Assembly (NCBI GenBank): GCA_910577835.1
Contig: CAJTOU010000006.1
Coordinates: 7,639-62,357 of the forward strand
Length of the DNA stretch: 54,719 nucleotides
From: an uncultured Lachnospiraceae bacterium
GTDB taxonomy: Bacteria > Bacillota_A > Clostridia > Lachnospirales > Lachnospiraceae
Direction: 5' to 3'
The position numbers and the translations under genes were made by a program. Within the stretch, counting starts at the first letter, position 1; every line of letters begins with the position of its first letter. The notes under the pieces were generated by a model, which saw only the letters and a program-made list of their open reading frames with translations, was not told the origin of the DNA and searched no databases. Below are positions 1 to 9,083 of the stretch, one piece after another.

Positions 1-209
1 ATGCAGCTCAGATGGCGGCTGAAACTGCTACAAGAGCGGCTTTGGTTCATGGATTAAAATCAGTAGATGTTATGGTAAAGGGTCCTGGTTCAGGAAGAGA
101 GGCAGCGATTCGTGCGCTTTCTGCCTGTGGACTTGATGTTACAAGTATCAGAGACGTGACACCAGTTCCACATAACGGATGTCGTCCGCCAAAACGCAGA
201 AGAGTCTAA
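1..209 (+). CDS. rpsK: 30S ribosomal protein S11, 3' part
   Basis: C-terminal part of S11, a small-subunit platform protein that binds 16S rRNA. The reading frame is open from the first bases of the window, so the start lies upstream. The fragment ends with the S11 signature: GPGSGREAAIRAL, then DVTPVPHNGCRPPKRRRV. It is followed 17 bases later by rpsD, the usual alpha-operon order. Identification is secure; only the missing 5' end limits it. Confidence 0.95.
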   Translation, partial: AAQMAAETATRAALVHGLKSVDVMVKGPGSGREAAIRALSACGLDVTSIRDVTPVPHNGCRPPKRRRV

Positions 210-226
210 TAGGAGGTGCAATACAA

Positions 227-820
227 ATGGCAGTAAACAGAGTTCCTGTTCTTAAAAGATGCAGATCACTCGGTCTTGACCCGATGTATTTAGGAATAGA
301 TAAGAAATCAAAAAGAGAGTTAAAAAGAGCAAATAAAAAGGTCAGCGAATATGGCCTTCAGTTAAGAGAAAAGCAGAAAGCAAAGTTTATATATGGTGTA
401 TTGGAGAAGCCTTTCAGAAATTATTTTGCAACGGCATCCAAAATGAAGGGCCAAGCTGGTGAAAATCTTATGATTTTACTGGAGCGCAGGCTCGACAATG
501 TATTGTTCCGTATGGGATATGCAAGAACAAGAAAAGAAGCAAGACAGATTGTTGACCACAAGCATGTTCTGGTAAATGGCAAATGTGTAAATATTCCGTC
601 TTTCCTTGTGAAAGCCGGAGATACCATTGAAATCAGAGAAAAGAGCAGGTCTTCTCAGAGATATAAGGATATCCTTGAGGTAACAGACGGAAGACTGATT
701 CCAGAATGGCTTGAAGCAGACCATGAAGCTTTAAATGGTACAGTAAAGCAGCTTCCGGTAAGAGAGAATATTGATGTACCGGTAGATGAAATGTTAATCG
801 TCGAGTTGTATTCAAAATAA
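227..820 (+). CDS. rpsD: 30S ribosomal protein S4
   Basis: S4 nucleates 30S assembly on 16S rRNA, and in many bacteria represses its own operon. The 197-residue product begins MAVNRVPVLKRCRSLGLDP and carries an S4 RNA-binding domain at about residues 88-150 (LERRLDNVLFRMGYARTRKEARQIV). I chose the ATG at 227 because AGGAGGTG (211-218) lies 8 bases upstream; an in-frame ATG at 179 lies inside rpsK and has no ribosome site. The start differs from the E. coli form and lacks the N-terminal zinc cysteines, as in many Clostridia. It sits between rpsK and rpoA in one operon. Confidence 0.96.
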   Translation: MAVNRVPVLKRCRSLGLDPMYLGIDKKSKRELKRANKKVSEYGLQLREKQKAKFIYGVLEKPFRNYFATASKMKGQAGENLMILLERRLDNVLFRMGYARTRKEARQIVDHKHVLVNGKCVNIPSFLVKAGDTIEIREKSRSSQRYKDILEVTDGRLIPEWLEADHEALNGTVKQLPVRENIDVPVDEMLIVELYSK

Positions 821-859
821 AATTTAATATGGATTGAAACAAAAAGGAGGGGCTTTATA

Positions 860-1819
860 GTGTTCGATTTCGAAAAACCAAACATTGAGATTGTGGAAAT
901 CTCAGAGGATAAGAGATATGGTAAGTTTGTAGTAGAGCCGCTTGAAAGGGGTTACGGTACAACGCTTGGCAATTCTTTAAGAAGGATTATGCTTTCATCG
1001 CTGCCGGGCGCAGCCGTAAGTCAGATAAAGATAGACGGCGTGCTTCATGAATTCAGCTCTATTCCGGGAGTAAAGGAAGATGTGACGGAAATTATTCTGA
1101 ACATCAAGAATATCGCAATCAAAAATAACAGTGATACAAATGAAGCAAAGGTTGCATACATCGAATACAGCGGAGAAGGCGTTGTCACAGCCGGAGATAT
1201 TCAAACAGACCCTGATATTGAAATCTTAAATCCAGATTTGGTTATCGCAACGCTCAGCGGCGGTGCTGACAGCAAATTATATATAGAACTTACGATTACA
1301 AACGGCAGGGGATATGTCAGCTCGGACAAAAACAAGAATGAAGAGCTTCCAATCGGTGTCATTGCGATAGATTCCATTTATACACCGGTAGAGCGCGTAA
1401 ATCTTGCGATAGAAGATACCCGCGTAGGTCATATCACGGATTATGATAAACTTACACTGGATGTTTATACAAATGGCACATTAGCTCCTGACGATGCGGT
1501 AAGCCTTGCAGCAAAAGTATTGAGCGAACATCTGAATCTCTTCATTGACCTTTCTGAAAATGCCCGTACAGTAGATGTAATGGTAGAAAAGGAAGAAGAC
1601 CCAATTGACAGAGTATTGGAAATGAACATTGATGAGCTGGAACTTTCTGTTCGTTCCTACAATTGCTTAAAGAGAGCCGGAATTAATACCGTAGAAGAGC
1701 TGATAAACAGAAGCTCTGAGGATATGATGAAGGTTCGTAATCTTGGACGCAAGTCCTTGGAAGAAGTGCTCAATAAGCTGAAAGAGCTTGGTCTTTCACT
1801 TAAGAGTGACAATGATTAG
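860..1819 (+). CDS. rpoA: DNA-directed RNA polymerase subunit alpha
   Basis: Alpha subunit of RNA polymerase: the N-terminal domain (about residues 1-230) dimerises and scaffolds beta and beta', and the C-terminal domain (about 250-319) contacts UP elements and activators. Visible marks are GYGTTLGNSLRRIMLSSLPGAA, and the C-terminal helix-hairpin-helix RAGINTVEELINRSSEDMMKVRNLGRKS. The length of 319 residues is normal. Translation starts at GTG 860, with AAGGAGG at 844-850 upstream. It lies in the S11-S4-alpha-L17 operon. Confidence 0.97.
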   Translation: MFDFEKPNIEIVEISEDKRYGKFVVEPLERGYGTTLGNSLRRIMLSSLPGAAVSQIKIDGVLHEFSSIPGVKEDVTEIILNIKNIAIKNNSDTNEAKVAYIEYSGEGVVTAGDIQTDPDIEILNPDLVIATLSGGADSKLYIELTITNGRGYVSSDKNKNEELPIGVIAIDSIYTPVERVNLAIEDTRVGHITDYDKLTLDVYTNGTLAPDDAVSLAAKVLSEHLNLFIDLSENARTVDVMVEKEEDPIDRVLEMNIDELELSVRSYNCLKRAGINTVEELINRSSEDMMKVRNLGRKSLEEVLNKLKELGLSLKSDND

Positions 1820-1927
1820 TATTTATGGAAAAGGTCGTTAATCAATTGATTGATGACATATTAAAAGCGTATATCTGGTAATTCCGAAGTGTACAGATAT
1901 ATGTTCCACAAATGGAGGTTAATTAAA

Positions 1928-2464
1928 ATGGCTGGATATAGAAAGCTTGGCAGAGAGTCTGCACAGAGAAAGGCATTAATCAGAGCACAGGTAACAAGCC
2001 TGATATACAATGGTAAAATTATTACAACAGAGGCAAGAGCAAAGGAAGTCCGCAAGGTGGCAGAGCATTTAATTGCACTTGCGGTAAAAGAGAAAGACAA
2101 CTTTGAAGAAGTAACTGTTCAGGCCAAGGTTCCAAAGAAGGATGCAGAAGGCAAAAGAGTAAAGGAAGTTGTTGACGGCAAGAAGGTAACACAGTATGAA
2201 ACTGTGGAAAAGAAGATTAAAAAGGATTTGCCTTCCAGACTTCATGCAAGAAGACAGATGCTTAAAGTTCTTTATTCTGTAAAGGAAGTTCCACAGAAGG
2301 CTGCCGGAAGAAAGAAAAATACAAAAACAGTTGATTTGCCGAATAAGCTGTTTACAGAAATCGCACCAAAGTATGCTGACAGAAATGGCGGATATACACG
2401 TATTATCAAAATCGGTCCAAGAAAAGGTGATGCGGCGATGGAAGTAGTGCTTGAATTAGTATAA
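1928..2464 (+). CDS. rplQ: 50S ribosomal protein L17, extended form
   Basis: L17 is a large-subunit protein near the exit of the peptide tunnel. The product begins MAGYRKLGRESAQRKALIRAQ and ends with the L17 terminus TRIIKIGPRKGDAAMEVVLELV. It is 178 residues against about 120-130 in E. coli or Bacillus. The extra length is a lysine-rich insertion after about residue 55 (KVPKKDAEGKRVKEVVDGKK and onwards), as known from Lachnospiraceae homologues. The ATG at 1928 follows GGAGG; an upstream in-frame ATG at 1889 has no such site. It is the last gene of the alpha operon and is followed by a terminator. Confidence 0.95.
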   Translation: MAGYRKLGRESAQRKALIRAQVTSLIYNGKIITTEARAKEVRKVAEHLIALAVKEKDNFEEVTVQAKVPKKDAEGKRVKEVVDGKKVTQYETVEKKIKKDLPSRLHARRQMLKVLYSVKEVPQKAAGRKKNTKTVDLPNKLFTEIAPKYADRNGGYTRIIKIGPRKGDAAMEVVLELV

Positions 2465-2473
2465 GAGAAAAAG

Positions 2474-2516
2474 AAAAAGCCGGACAGACAAAAACTGTCT
2501 GACTTTTTCTTTTTTT
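2474..2516 (+). terminator. Rho-independent terminator after rplQ
   Basis: An imperfect hairpin pairs AAAAAG and GACAG on the left with CTGTC and CTTTTT on the right, around a 7-base loop, and continues into a T run. It begins about ten bases after the rplQ stop and closes the ribosomal operon. Confidence 0.85.
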
Positions 2517-2627
2517 ATAGAAAATTACTCCATATTTTTTAGAAAAAAATATATTACTATAAGTTCGATGGATAAAACTGCCCCCTTTTCATCAATCTAT
2601 CCTTATATAAGCGGTATGAAATATGAT

Positions 2628-2656
2628 TTGCAATCTATGAAGACATAATATATAAT
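2628..2656 (+). promoter_or_regulatory. Sigma-A-type promoter for fbp
   Basis: TTGCAA (2628-2633) and TATAAT (2651-2656) are separated by 17 bases, 34 bases before the fbp start. The 140 bases between the rplQ terminator and this point are AT-rich with no gene. Confidence 0.6.
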
Positions 2657-2689
2657 AGAGAAAAATTATGTTGCAGATGGAGGATTAAA

Positions 2690-4642
2690 ATGGAACAATC
2701 CAAGAATATAGATAAAAAATATCTGAAGCTTTTAGCCGAGAAATATCCAAGTGCTGCCGCTGCCAAAAGCGAAATTATTAATTTGACGGCGATTATGGGG
2801 CTGCCAAAGGGAACGGAATATTTTTTCAGCGATATACATGGAGAATACGAAGCTTTTTTGAATCTTCTGCGCAGTGCATCGGGGACTATTATGGACAAAA
2901 TAAGAGAATACTTTTCTGATTCCATGACAGGGGAGGGACAAGAAAGATTTGCCCATTTTATCTATTTTCCCGATGAAAATATCAAATCCTATCAGGCGAG
3001 AGGCTTTGGAAAGGAAGAACAGAAAATCCTTATCTGCCGTCTGATAAAGCTGTGCAGAGAGCTTTCTTCCAAATATACACGCTCAAAGGTAAGGAAGAAA
3101 CTTCCAGAAGATTATGGGTATGCGATAGAAGAGCTTTTAAATGTCGATACAGCTGAAGTAGACAAGAAAAAATATTATGATGAAATTATTCATTCTGTAA
3201 TAGAGTCGGATTCCGGTGCGGATTTTATCGGGCATCTCTGCGTGCTGGCGCAGCGTTTGGCGGTGGATAAGCTGCATATTATCGGCGATATATTTGACAG
3301 AGGACCAAGAGCGGATATTATTATGAATGAGCTTATGAATTTTCCGGATGTGGATATTCAGTGGGGAAATCATGATATTTCATGGATGGGTGCTGCCTGC
3401 GGAAATCTAGCACTGGTCGCAAATGTAGTCCGAATCGCAGTCAGCTACAACAATTTTGATGTATTGGAGGATGGATATGGTATTAATCTGCGCCCATTGT
3501 CCATGTTTGCCTCAAATGTATATAAAAATGATGACTGCAAGGGTTTTTTGCCAAAGCTTTTAGATGAGAATGTTTACGATAATGTAGATGTTCAGCTTGC
3601 GGCAAAAATGCATAAGGCGATTGCGGTGATTCAGTTTAAAATAGAAGGCCAGATTATTGAAAGACATCCGGAATATGATATGGATGACAGAAATTTTCTG
3701 AAGAAGCTGAATTATGACAAAGGAACAATTGAGATTGAAGGCGTGGAATATAAGCTGAAAGATACCATGTTTCCAACTGTGGATTCGAAAAATCCTCTGG
3801 AGCTGACAGAGGGTGAACAGGAACTTTTGTATACACTGGTTTCTTCCTTTCGACATTCGGAGCTGTTTAACAGACATGTAGAGTTTTTATATAATAAGGG
3901 CTCTATGTATACCTGCTGCAATTCAAATCTTTTATATCACGGCTGCATTCCAATGAATGAAGACGGAAGCTTTACAGAAGTAGTGCTTGATGGCAGACGC
4001 TATAAGGGGAAAAGGCTTCTTGATTATACAAATGAAATGGTAAAGCAGGCATATTATACAAAAAAGCCGGATTCCGTGGACTTTATGTGGTATCTGTGGT
4101 GTGGAAAAAATTCTTCTGTATATGGAAAGAGTAAGATGTCCGCATTTGAGGGATATTTTATCGGAGATGAAAAGGCAAAAAAGGAAATTTATAATCCATA
4201 CTATCAGTTAAGCAATCAGGAGAAAATCTGTGATATGATATTTGAAGAGTTTGGATTAAATCCAAAAACCTCGCATATTATAAACGGACATGTGCCGGTA
4301 AAGCTGAAAGACGGGGAAAGTCCTGTAAAGGCAAACGGCAAGCTTTATGTGATAGACGGAGGTATTTCAAAGGCCTATCGGACCAAGACGGGGATAGCCG
4401 GATATACATTGATTTTCAGTTCTCATCATATTGCGCTGGCAGAGCATATGATTTCTGCAAAGGACAGAGTTCTCGCCGGACAGGGAAGCTATATCAATTA
4501 TAAAGTGTCTCCGGTAATAAAAATTACAGAAAGAATGAAGGAAAGAGTCAGAGTAGCAGATACCGATACAGGAGAGATTTTAAGAGAAAAGATAAATGAT
4601 TTAAAAATGCTGGTAAAGGCTTATGAAGACGGACAGGTATAG
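2690..4642 (+). CDS. fbp: Fructose-1,6-bisphosphatase, class III
   Basis: This gluconeogenic enzyme hydrolyses fructose 1,6-bisphosphate to fructose 6-phosphate. The 650-residue product is the large Firmicutes class III type, built on a metallophosphoesterase fold. Metal-ligand motifs visible are FFSDIHGEY (about residue 45), GDIFDRGPRAD (about 200) and QWGNHDISWMG (about 225), with a late histidine motif in HIINGHVPVK. The ATG at 2690 follows GGAGG. The fused ECF ATPase begins four bases after the stop, so the two may share a transcript without an obvious functional link. Confidence 0.95.
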   Translation: MEQSKNIDKKYLKLLAEKYPSAAAAKSEIINLTAIMGLPKGTEYFFSDIHGEYEAFLNLLRSASGTIMDKIREYFSDSMTGEGQERFAHFIYFPDENIKSYQARGFGKEEQKILICRLIKLCRELSSKYTRSKVRKKLPEDYGYAIEELLNVDTAEVDKKKYYDEIIHSVIESDSGADFIGHLCVLAQRLAVDKLHIIGDIFDRGPRADIIMNELMNFPDVDIQWGNHDISWMGAACGNLALVANVVRIAVSYNNFDVLEDGYGINLRPLSMFASNVYKNDDCKGFLPKLLDENVYDNVDVQLAAKMHKAIAVIQFKIEGQIIERHPEYDMDDRNFLKKLNYDKGTIEIEGVEYKLKDTMFPTVDSKNPLELTEGEQELLYTLVSSFRHSELFNRHVEFLYNKGSMYTCCNSNLLYHGCIPMNEDGSFTEVVLDGRRYKGKRLLDYTNEMVKQAYYTKKPDSVDFMWYLWCGKNSSVYGKSKMSAFEGYFIGDEKAKKEIYNPYYQLSNQEKICDMIFEEFGLNPKTSHIINGHVPVKLKDGESPVKANGKLYVIDGGISKAYRTKTGIAGYTLIFSSHHIALAEHMISAKDRVLAGQGSYINYKVSPVIKITERMKERVRVADTDTGEILREKINDLKMLVKAYEDGQV

Positions 4643-4645
4643 AAC

Positions 4646-6463
4646 ATGATGTTTCAGGCACAGAAAATAAAAAAAATCATAGAGATAAAGAATCTGGTTC
4701 ATAAATTTACAGACAGAGATGAAGAGGGAAATATTATCAGTGAAAAATATGCCGTGGATGAAGTTTCACTGGATGTAAACAGAGGAGATTTTATAGCGGT
4801 TCTGGGACATAATGGTTCGGGAAAATCTACACTGGCAAAACATATCAATGCGATTCTTCTGCCTTCCCGTGGTACTTTGCTGGTAAATGGAAAGGATACT
4901 TCACAAAAAGAAAATTTATGGGAAGTGCGCAAAAGTGCCGGAATGGTATTTCAGAATCCCGATAATCAAATGGTGGCTTCTGTTGTTGAGGAGGATGTAG
5001 GATTTGGACCTGAAAATCTGGGAGTGCCAACACCTGATATATGGAAGCGCGTAGAACAGGCATTACAGGCGGTAGGAATGGCAGAATACAGACATTATTC
5101 TCCGTCGCGTCTGAGTGGCGGGCAGAAGCAGCGTGTGGCGATTGCCGGTATTCTTGCGATGAAACCGGACTGTATTGTATTAGACGAGCCCACTTCCATG
5201 CTTGACCCCGGCGGAAGGAGAGAGGTACTGGATACTCTGCATGAATTAAATAAAAAAGAGCACGTAACTGTAATTTTGATTACCCATCATATGGATGAGG
5301 TTATCGATGCTGATAAAGTATTTGTAATGAATCAGGGAAAAATAACACTTTCCGGAACACCACAGGAAGTTTTTTCACAGTATGAGAAAATAAAAGAGGC
5401 AGGAATGGAGCTTCCGGCAGTAACAGAGCTTGCATATCTGCTGAACCGCAGAGGGTTTTCTCTGTCTCAGGGAATTATTGACAGAAAAGAATTTACAGAG
5501 GAATTGAAAAAATGCTTTTTAAATCCCTGTAAAGTTTTTTGTGATTCAGAAGTAAATGAAAAAAATTTTGTCTCTTCAATAGAAAATCCAACAGAAAAAG
5601 AGGTGCTTTTTTCTCTTAGAAATATCAGTTATATTTACTCACCGGATTCGGTATACAGAAAGCAGGCATTAAAAAATATTTCTTTTGATATCTATAAAGG
5701 AGAGTTTCTTGGAATTGTCGGCCATACCGGTTCTGGAAAATCGACACTGATACAGCATTTAAACGGATTAAATAAAGCATCTTCTGGAGAACTGCTGTTT
5801 CAGGGCAAAAATATTTATGAGGAAAGTAACAGTTTTCCTGCTCTTCGAAAAAAAGTGGGGCTGGTATTTCAATATCCGGAGTACCAGCTTTTTGAGGCAA
5901 CTGTATTACAGGATGTATGTTTTGGTCCGAAGAATCTGGGATTTTCAAAGGAGGAGGCAGAAAAGCTTGCAAAACAGGCGTTGACGCTGGCAGGAATAGG
6001 AGAGGAATATTATGAATTGTCTCCTTTTGAATTAAGCGGCGGTCAGAAGCGAAGAGTGGCAATTGCGGGAGTTCTTGCCATGAATCCGGAGGTTCTTATA
6101 CTGGATGAGCCGGCAGCAGCCCTTGACCCCCGTGGCAGAGACGAGATATTCGGAATTTTAAAAAGACTGCATGAAAACAGCAGTACAACTATTATTCTGG
6201 TTTCACACAGTATGGAGGATGTGGCAAAATATACAGAGCGTATCATTGTCATGGATTGTGGAGAAAAGATAATGGATGATATTCCAGTTAATATATTCAG
6301 GAGACACAGTGAGCTTGAAAAAATGGGACTTGCTGCACCACAGGCTATTTATATTATGGAAGATTTAAAAAAAGCAGGGCTTGACATAAATACAGATGTT
6401 TTGGATATAAGAGAGGCAGAGAAGGAAATCTGCCGAAGGTTAAAGGGAGCACAAGAATGTTAA
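4646..6463 (+). CDS. Fused double ATPase of an ECF transporter (EcfA-EcfA' in one chain)
   Basis: Energy-coupling-factor ATPases drive vitamin and metal uptake together with EcfT and substrate-binding S components. Two complete ABC domains lie in one 605-residue chain. The first has Walker A GHNGSGKST (about residue 54), signature LSGGQKQR and DEPTSMLDP, and a switch histidine in THHMDEV. The second has Walker A GHTGSGKST (about 358), signature LSGGQKRR and DEPAAALDPRG, and SHSMEDV. In most Firmicutes these are two genes, ecfA1 and ecfA2, so this is a natural fusion with a linker of about 60 residues. Start may be 4646 or 4649. It overlaps ecfT by 7 bases. Confidence 0.92.
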   Translation: MMFQAQKIKKIIEIKNLVHKFTDRDEEGNIISEKYAVDEVSLDVNRGDFIAVLGHNGSGKSTLAKHINAILLPSRGTLLVNGKDTSQKENLWEVRKSAGMVFQNPDNQMVASVVEEDVGFGPENLGVPTPDIWKRVEQALQAVGMAEYRHYSPSRLSGGQKQRVAIAGILAMKPDCIVLDEPTSMLDPGGRREVLDTLHELNKKEHVTVILITHHMDEVIDADKVFVMNQGKITLSGTPQEVFSQYEKIKEAGMELPAVTELAYLLNRRGFSLSQGIIDRKEFTEELKKCFLNPCKVFCDSEVNEKNFVSSIENPTEKEVLFSLRNISYIYSPDSVYRKQALKNISFDIYKGEFLGIVGHTGSGKSTLIQHLNGLNKASSGELLFQGKNIYEESNSFPALRKKVGLVFQYPEYQLFEATVLQDVCFGPKNLGFSKEEAEKLAKQALTLAGIGEEYYELSPFELSGGQKRRVAIAGVLAMNPEVLILDEPAAALDPRGRDEIFGILKRLHENSSTTIILVSHSMEDVAKYTERIIVMDCGEKIMDDIPVNIFRRHSELEKMGLAAPQAIYIMEDLKKAGLDINTDVLDIREAEKEICRRLKGAQEC

Positions 6464-7260
6464 AGGATATTACACTGGGACAATATTATCCGGCAGAATC
6501 AAAAATACACCATTTGGATGCCAGAGTAAAGCTTTTGGCAGTTTTATGTTATATGTTTTTTCTTTTTTTAAATAATTCTGCTGTGGGATATGGCATTAAT
6601 ATAGCAGTGCTGGCAGCAATTATAAAAATGACAAAAATTCCGCCAAAGCAGATGATAAAAGGACTGAAATCTGTTTTATTTCTGCTTTTATTCAGTGTGT
6701 TTTTTACGGTATTTTTTACAAAAGGCGAAAATATGATTTTTTCCATTGGAATTATTCATATTTCATGGCAGGGGATTTTTATGGCTGTAAAAATTTGTCT
6801 CAGAATTTTTCTGTTAATTCTTATGTCGGCAATATTGACTTTGACCACTACTCCCACAGACCTTGCAGATGGTATGGAAAAAGCATGTGCATTTCTTGTA
6901 AAAGTAAAAGTGCCAGTTCATGAAATCGCTATGATGATTACGATTGCACTGAGATTTATTCCGGTACTGACGGAAGAAACGGATAAAATTATGCGTGCCC
7001 AGAAGGCAAGAGGAGCAGATTTTGAGAGCGGCGGTCTTATAAAAAAAGCAAAAGGTCTGGTTCCAATTTTTATTCCATTGATTGTATCCTCTGTAAAACG
7101 TTCTTCAGACCTTGCGCTGGCAATGGAGGCAAGATGCTATCGGGGCGGAGAGGGAAGAACAAAAATGAAGCCGCTCGTTTATAAGAAGAGTGATAAAATT
7201 GCATATCTTGTAATGGCAGGATACGCAATAATTATGATAATTGTAAAGTTCGTTTTTTAG
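6457..7260 (+). CDS. ecfT: ECF transporter transmembrane subunit EcfT
   Basis: EcfT is the membrane coupling protein that joins the ATPases to exchangeable S components. The 267-residue product has about five hydrophobic segments (around residues 25-60, 68-85, 100-130, 245-265). It also carries the coupling-helix motif with AQKARGADF at about 183-195 and ALAMEARCYRGG at about 220, the conserved Ala-Arg-Gly and Ala-Arg-X-Tyr signatures of the family. Its start overlaps the fused ATPase stop by 7 bases, indicating translational coupling. No S component is encoded beside it, so this is a shared (group II) module. Confidence 0.93.
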   Translation: MLKDITLGQYYPAESKIHHLDARVKLLAVLCYMFFLFLNNSAVGYGINIAVLAAIIKMTKIPPKQMIKGLKSVLFLLLFSVFFTVFFTKGENMIFSIGIIHISWQGIFMAVKICLRIFLLILMSAILTLTTTPTDLADGMEKACAFLVKVKVPVHEIAMMITIALRFIPVLTEETDKIMRAQKARGADFESGGLIKKAKGLVPIFIPLIVSSVKRSSDLALAMEARCYRGGEGRTKMKPLVYKKSDKIAYLVMAGYAIIMIIVKFVF

Positions 7261-7318
7261 AAAAAGAAGTATATAGTATGCATTATAAGGTTTTTGCTGA
7301 CAGGAAAGGAAATATGTC

Positions 7319-8059
7319 ATGTTAAAACGGGTTTTTTTAAAAATAGCCTATGATGGGACAAATTATTGTGGCTGGCAGATTCAAGAAAACGGGATAACTG
7401 TGGAGCAGATAATAAATGAAAGACTTACAGAGCTTTTAGGGGAAAAAATTGCTGTTATAGGAGCAAGCAGAACAGATTCCGGCGTTCATGCACTTGGAAA
7501 TGTGGCTGTATTTGATACAGAAACAAGGATTCCTGCAGAGAAGATATCCTTTGCGCTGAACCAGCGGCTGCCGGCGGATATCCGTATTCAGGAGTCAAGG
7601 GAGGTGGCAGCAGATTTTCATCCACGTCACTGCAACAGCAGAAAAACTTATGAATATAAAATATTAAATCGGAGATTTGCAGTTCCAACAGAAAGATTGT
7701 ACTCACATTTTGTATATATGCCTTTGGATGTGGAAAAAATGAAGAAGGGGGCGGAATATATTGTGGGAGAGCATGATTTTAAAAGCTTCTGTTCTTCCAG
7801 AAGTCAGGTGGAAAATACTGTGCGGACAATTTATAAGCTGGAGATTGAAAAAGAGGGGGATATGATACATATGATAATCTGCGGAAATGGGTTTCTGTAT
7901 AATATGGTACGCATTATTGCAGGAACATTGATAAAGGTAGGGCTGAATATCTATCCGCCGGAACATGTGCAGGAAATTATTGAGGCAAGAGACAGAAGTG
8001 TGGCCGGACCGAAGGCGGCGGCATGTGGATTAACTCTGGTAGGGATAGCGTATGACTGA
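7319..8059 (+). CDS. truA: tRNA pseudouridine synthase A
   Basis: TruA isomerises uridines 38-40 in the tRNA anticodon stem to pseudouridine. The 246-residue product has the catalytic aspartate in SRTDSGVHALG (Asp53), the N-terminal KIAYDGTNYCGWQ and the C-terminal FLYNMVRIIAGTL. The start at 7319 follows AGGAAAGGA; an overlapping ATG at 7313 leads at once to a stop. In many Firmicutes truA lies just before rplM-rpsI and after the ECF genes, as here. Confidence 0.95.
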   Translation: MLKRVFLKIAYDGTNYCGWQIQENGITVEQIINERLTELLGEKIAVIGASRTDSGVHALGNVAVFDTETRIPAEKISFALNQRLPADIRIQESREVAADFHPRHCNSRKTYEYKILNRRFAVPTERLYSHFVYMPLDVEKMKKGAEYIVGEHDFKSFCSSRSQVENTVRTIYKLEIEKEGDMIHMIICGNGFLYNMVRIIAGTLIKVGLNIYPPEHVQEIIEARDRSVAGPKAAACGLTLVGIAYD

Positions 8060-8090
8060 AAAAATATATACAGAAAATGTATAAAAAAGA

Positions 8091-8119
8091 TTGACATGCT
8101 GCCAAAAATCATATAAAAT
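8091..8119 (+). promoter_or_regulatory. Promoter for the rplM-rpsI operon
   Basis: TTGACA (8091-8096) and TAAAAT (8114-8119) with a 17-base spacer, about 515 bases before the rplM start. This makes the transcribed leader unusually long. Confidence 0.7.
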
Positions 8120-8126
8120 ATAAAGC

Positions 8127-8630
8127 TGTGGCGGATTGCGTCACAAAAATTATGCGTGAATATGTTTCCGCCATTAGCCCCGGAGGGAGCATTTCATAAT
8201 AAATGCTATATAAATCAGTTTTATCTTTATAGGAAAATATTATAAGCAACTAAAAAAGCGTTCAAATGTGGGTATATACCCAAAAGTACCTAAAATCCAA
8301 GGTATAGCTTGTGCTGGCTTTATAGCAGGCTATTGGTTAAGTCCAAAAATCGGGACAAAATAAAAAATCTAGGAAAGGAAAAGCTAATTAGATGAAATCC
8401 ACAAAATCACACAGATAAGTGAATGTGGATATGTACCGGTGGTTTGAATTATCAAATTTGATTGATAACATAACCGGGAATTTACGACTGTGGAGTATAT
8501 AAGAATTTGTGAGTAGTATGTTACTTGTAACTACAAAAGCATATACGAAGAAACAGTAAGGTGAAATCGTGAGATTTACCCAAATCATCTGGCATATACA
8601 CGTTTGTATATGTGTTTAGTAGCGGAAGAC
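8127..8630 (+). ncRNA. Long structured leader of rplM-rpsI, class unknown
   Basis: About 500 bases without a gene lie between the promoter and rplM. The first part folds into a hairpin closed by TGGCGGA (8129-8135) and TCCGCCA (8167-8173), followed by AGCCCCGGAGGGAGCA; this may be an L13-type autoregulatory leader. The rest contains many local stems: GGGTATATACCC; an ATCCAC...GTGGAT pair (8397-8430); CCGG...CCGG enclosing a TTATCA/TGATAA hairpin (8436-8476); GTTAC/GTAAC; GGTGAAATC with a GTGA tetraloop and GATTTACC (8560-8580); and CATATACA/TGTATATG just before rplM. I recognise no T-box, intron or known riboswitch core. Regulatory function is inferred. Confidence 0.5.
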
Positions 8631-8632
8631 CA

Positions 8633-9061
8633 ATGAAGACTTTTATGGCCAGTCCAGAAAAAATTGAAAGAAAATGGTATGTTGTAGATGCAGAGAATAA
8701 GACATTAGGACGTCTTGCATCAGAGGTAGCAAAGATTTTGAAAGGCAAGAATAAGCCTATATATACACCATATGTTGATACAGGTGATTTTGTAATTGTT
8801 GTAAATGCTGATAAGATTGCCGTTACAGGCAAAAAGCTGGACCAGAAGAAATATTACCATCATTCGGATTATGTAGGCGGTCTCAAGGAGACAACTCTGA
8901 GAGAAATGCTTGATAAGAAGCCGGAAAAGGTAGTGGAACTTGCAGTAAAGGGAATGCTTCCAAAGGGACCTTTGGGAAGACAGATGTATACAAAACTGCA
9001 TGTGTACGCAGGTGCCGAGCATCCGCATGCAGCTCAGAAACCAGAAGTATTAACAGTTTAA
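8633..9061 (+). CDS. rplM: 50S ribosomal protein L13
   Basis: L13 is an early-assembly protein of the large subunit. The 142-residue product starts MKTFMASPEKIERKWYVVDA and carries the signature VKGMLPKGPLGRQMYTKLHVYAGAEHPHAAQKP. I chose 8633 over an upstream in-frame codon at 8612 because homologues begin MKT/MKS. The ribosome site is weak (GGAAGA), in contrast to rpsI, which fits regulated translation by the long leader upstream. Confidence 0.96.
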   Translation: MKTFMASPEKIERKWYVVDAENKTLGRLASEVAKILKGKNKPIYTPYVDTGDFVIVVNADKIAVTGKKLDQKKYYHHSDYVGGLKETTLREMLDKKPEKVVELAVKGMLPKGPLGRQMYTKLHVYAGAEHPHAAQKPEVLTV

Positions 9062-9083
9062 TCGGTGATAGGAGGAAGTTACA

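Noticed and set aside
179..226. Upstream in-frame ATG for rpsD
   Set aside because: It lies within rpsK and lacks a ribosome site; ATG 227 follows AGGAGGTG and matches S4 homologues.
8174..8192. CCCCGGAGGGAGCA resembling the SRP RNA apical loop
   Set aside because: The flanking bases do not form the SRP helix 8 with its asymmetric loop, and the site is in an rplM leader.
8560..8580. GNRA-capped stem suggesting group II intron domain V
   Set aside because: The stem lacks the AGC/AAAG-type core and the two-base bulge, and no intron 5' GTGYG or reverse-transcriptase gene is present.
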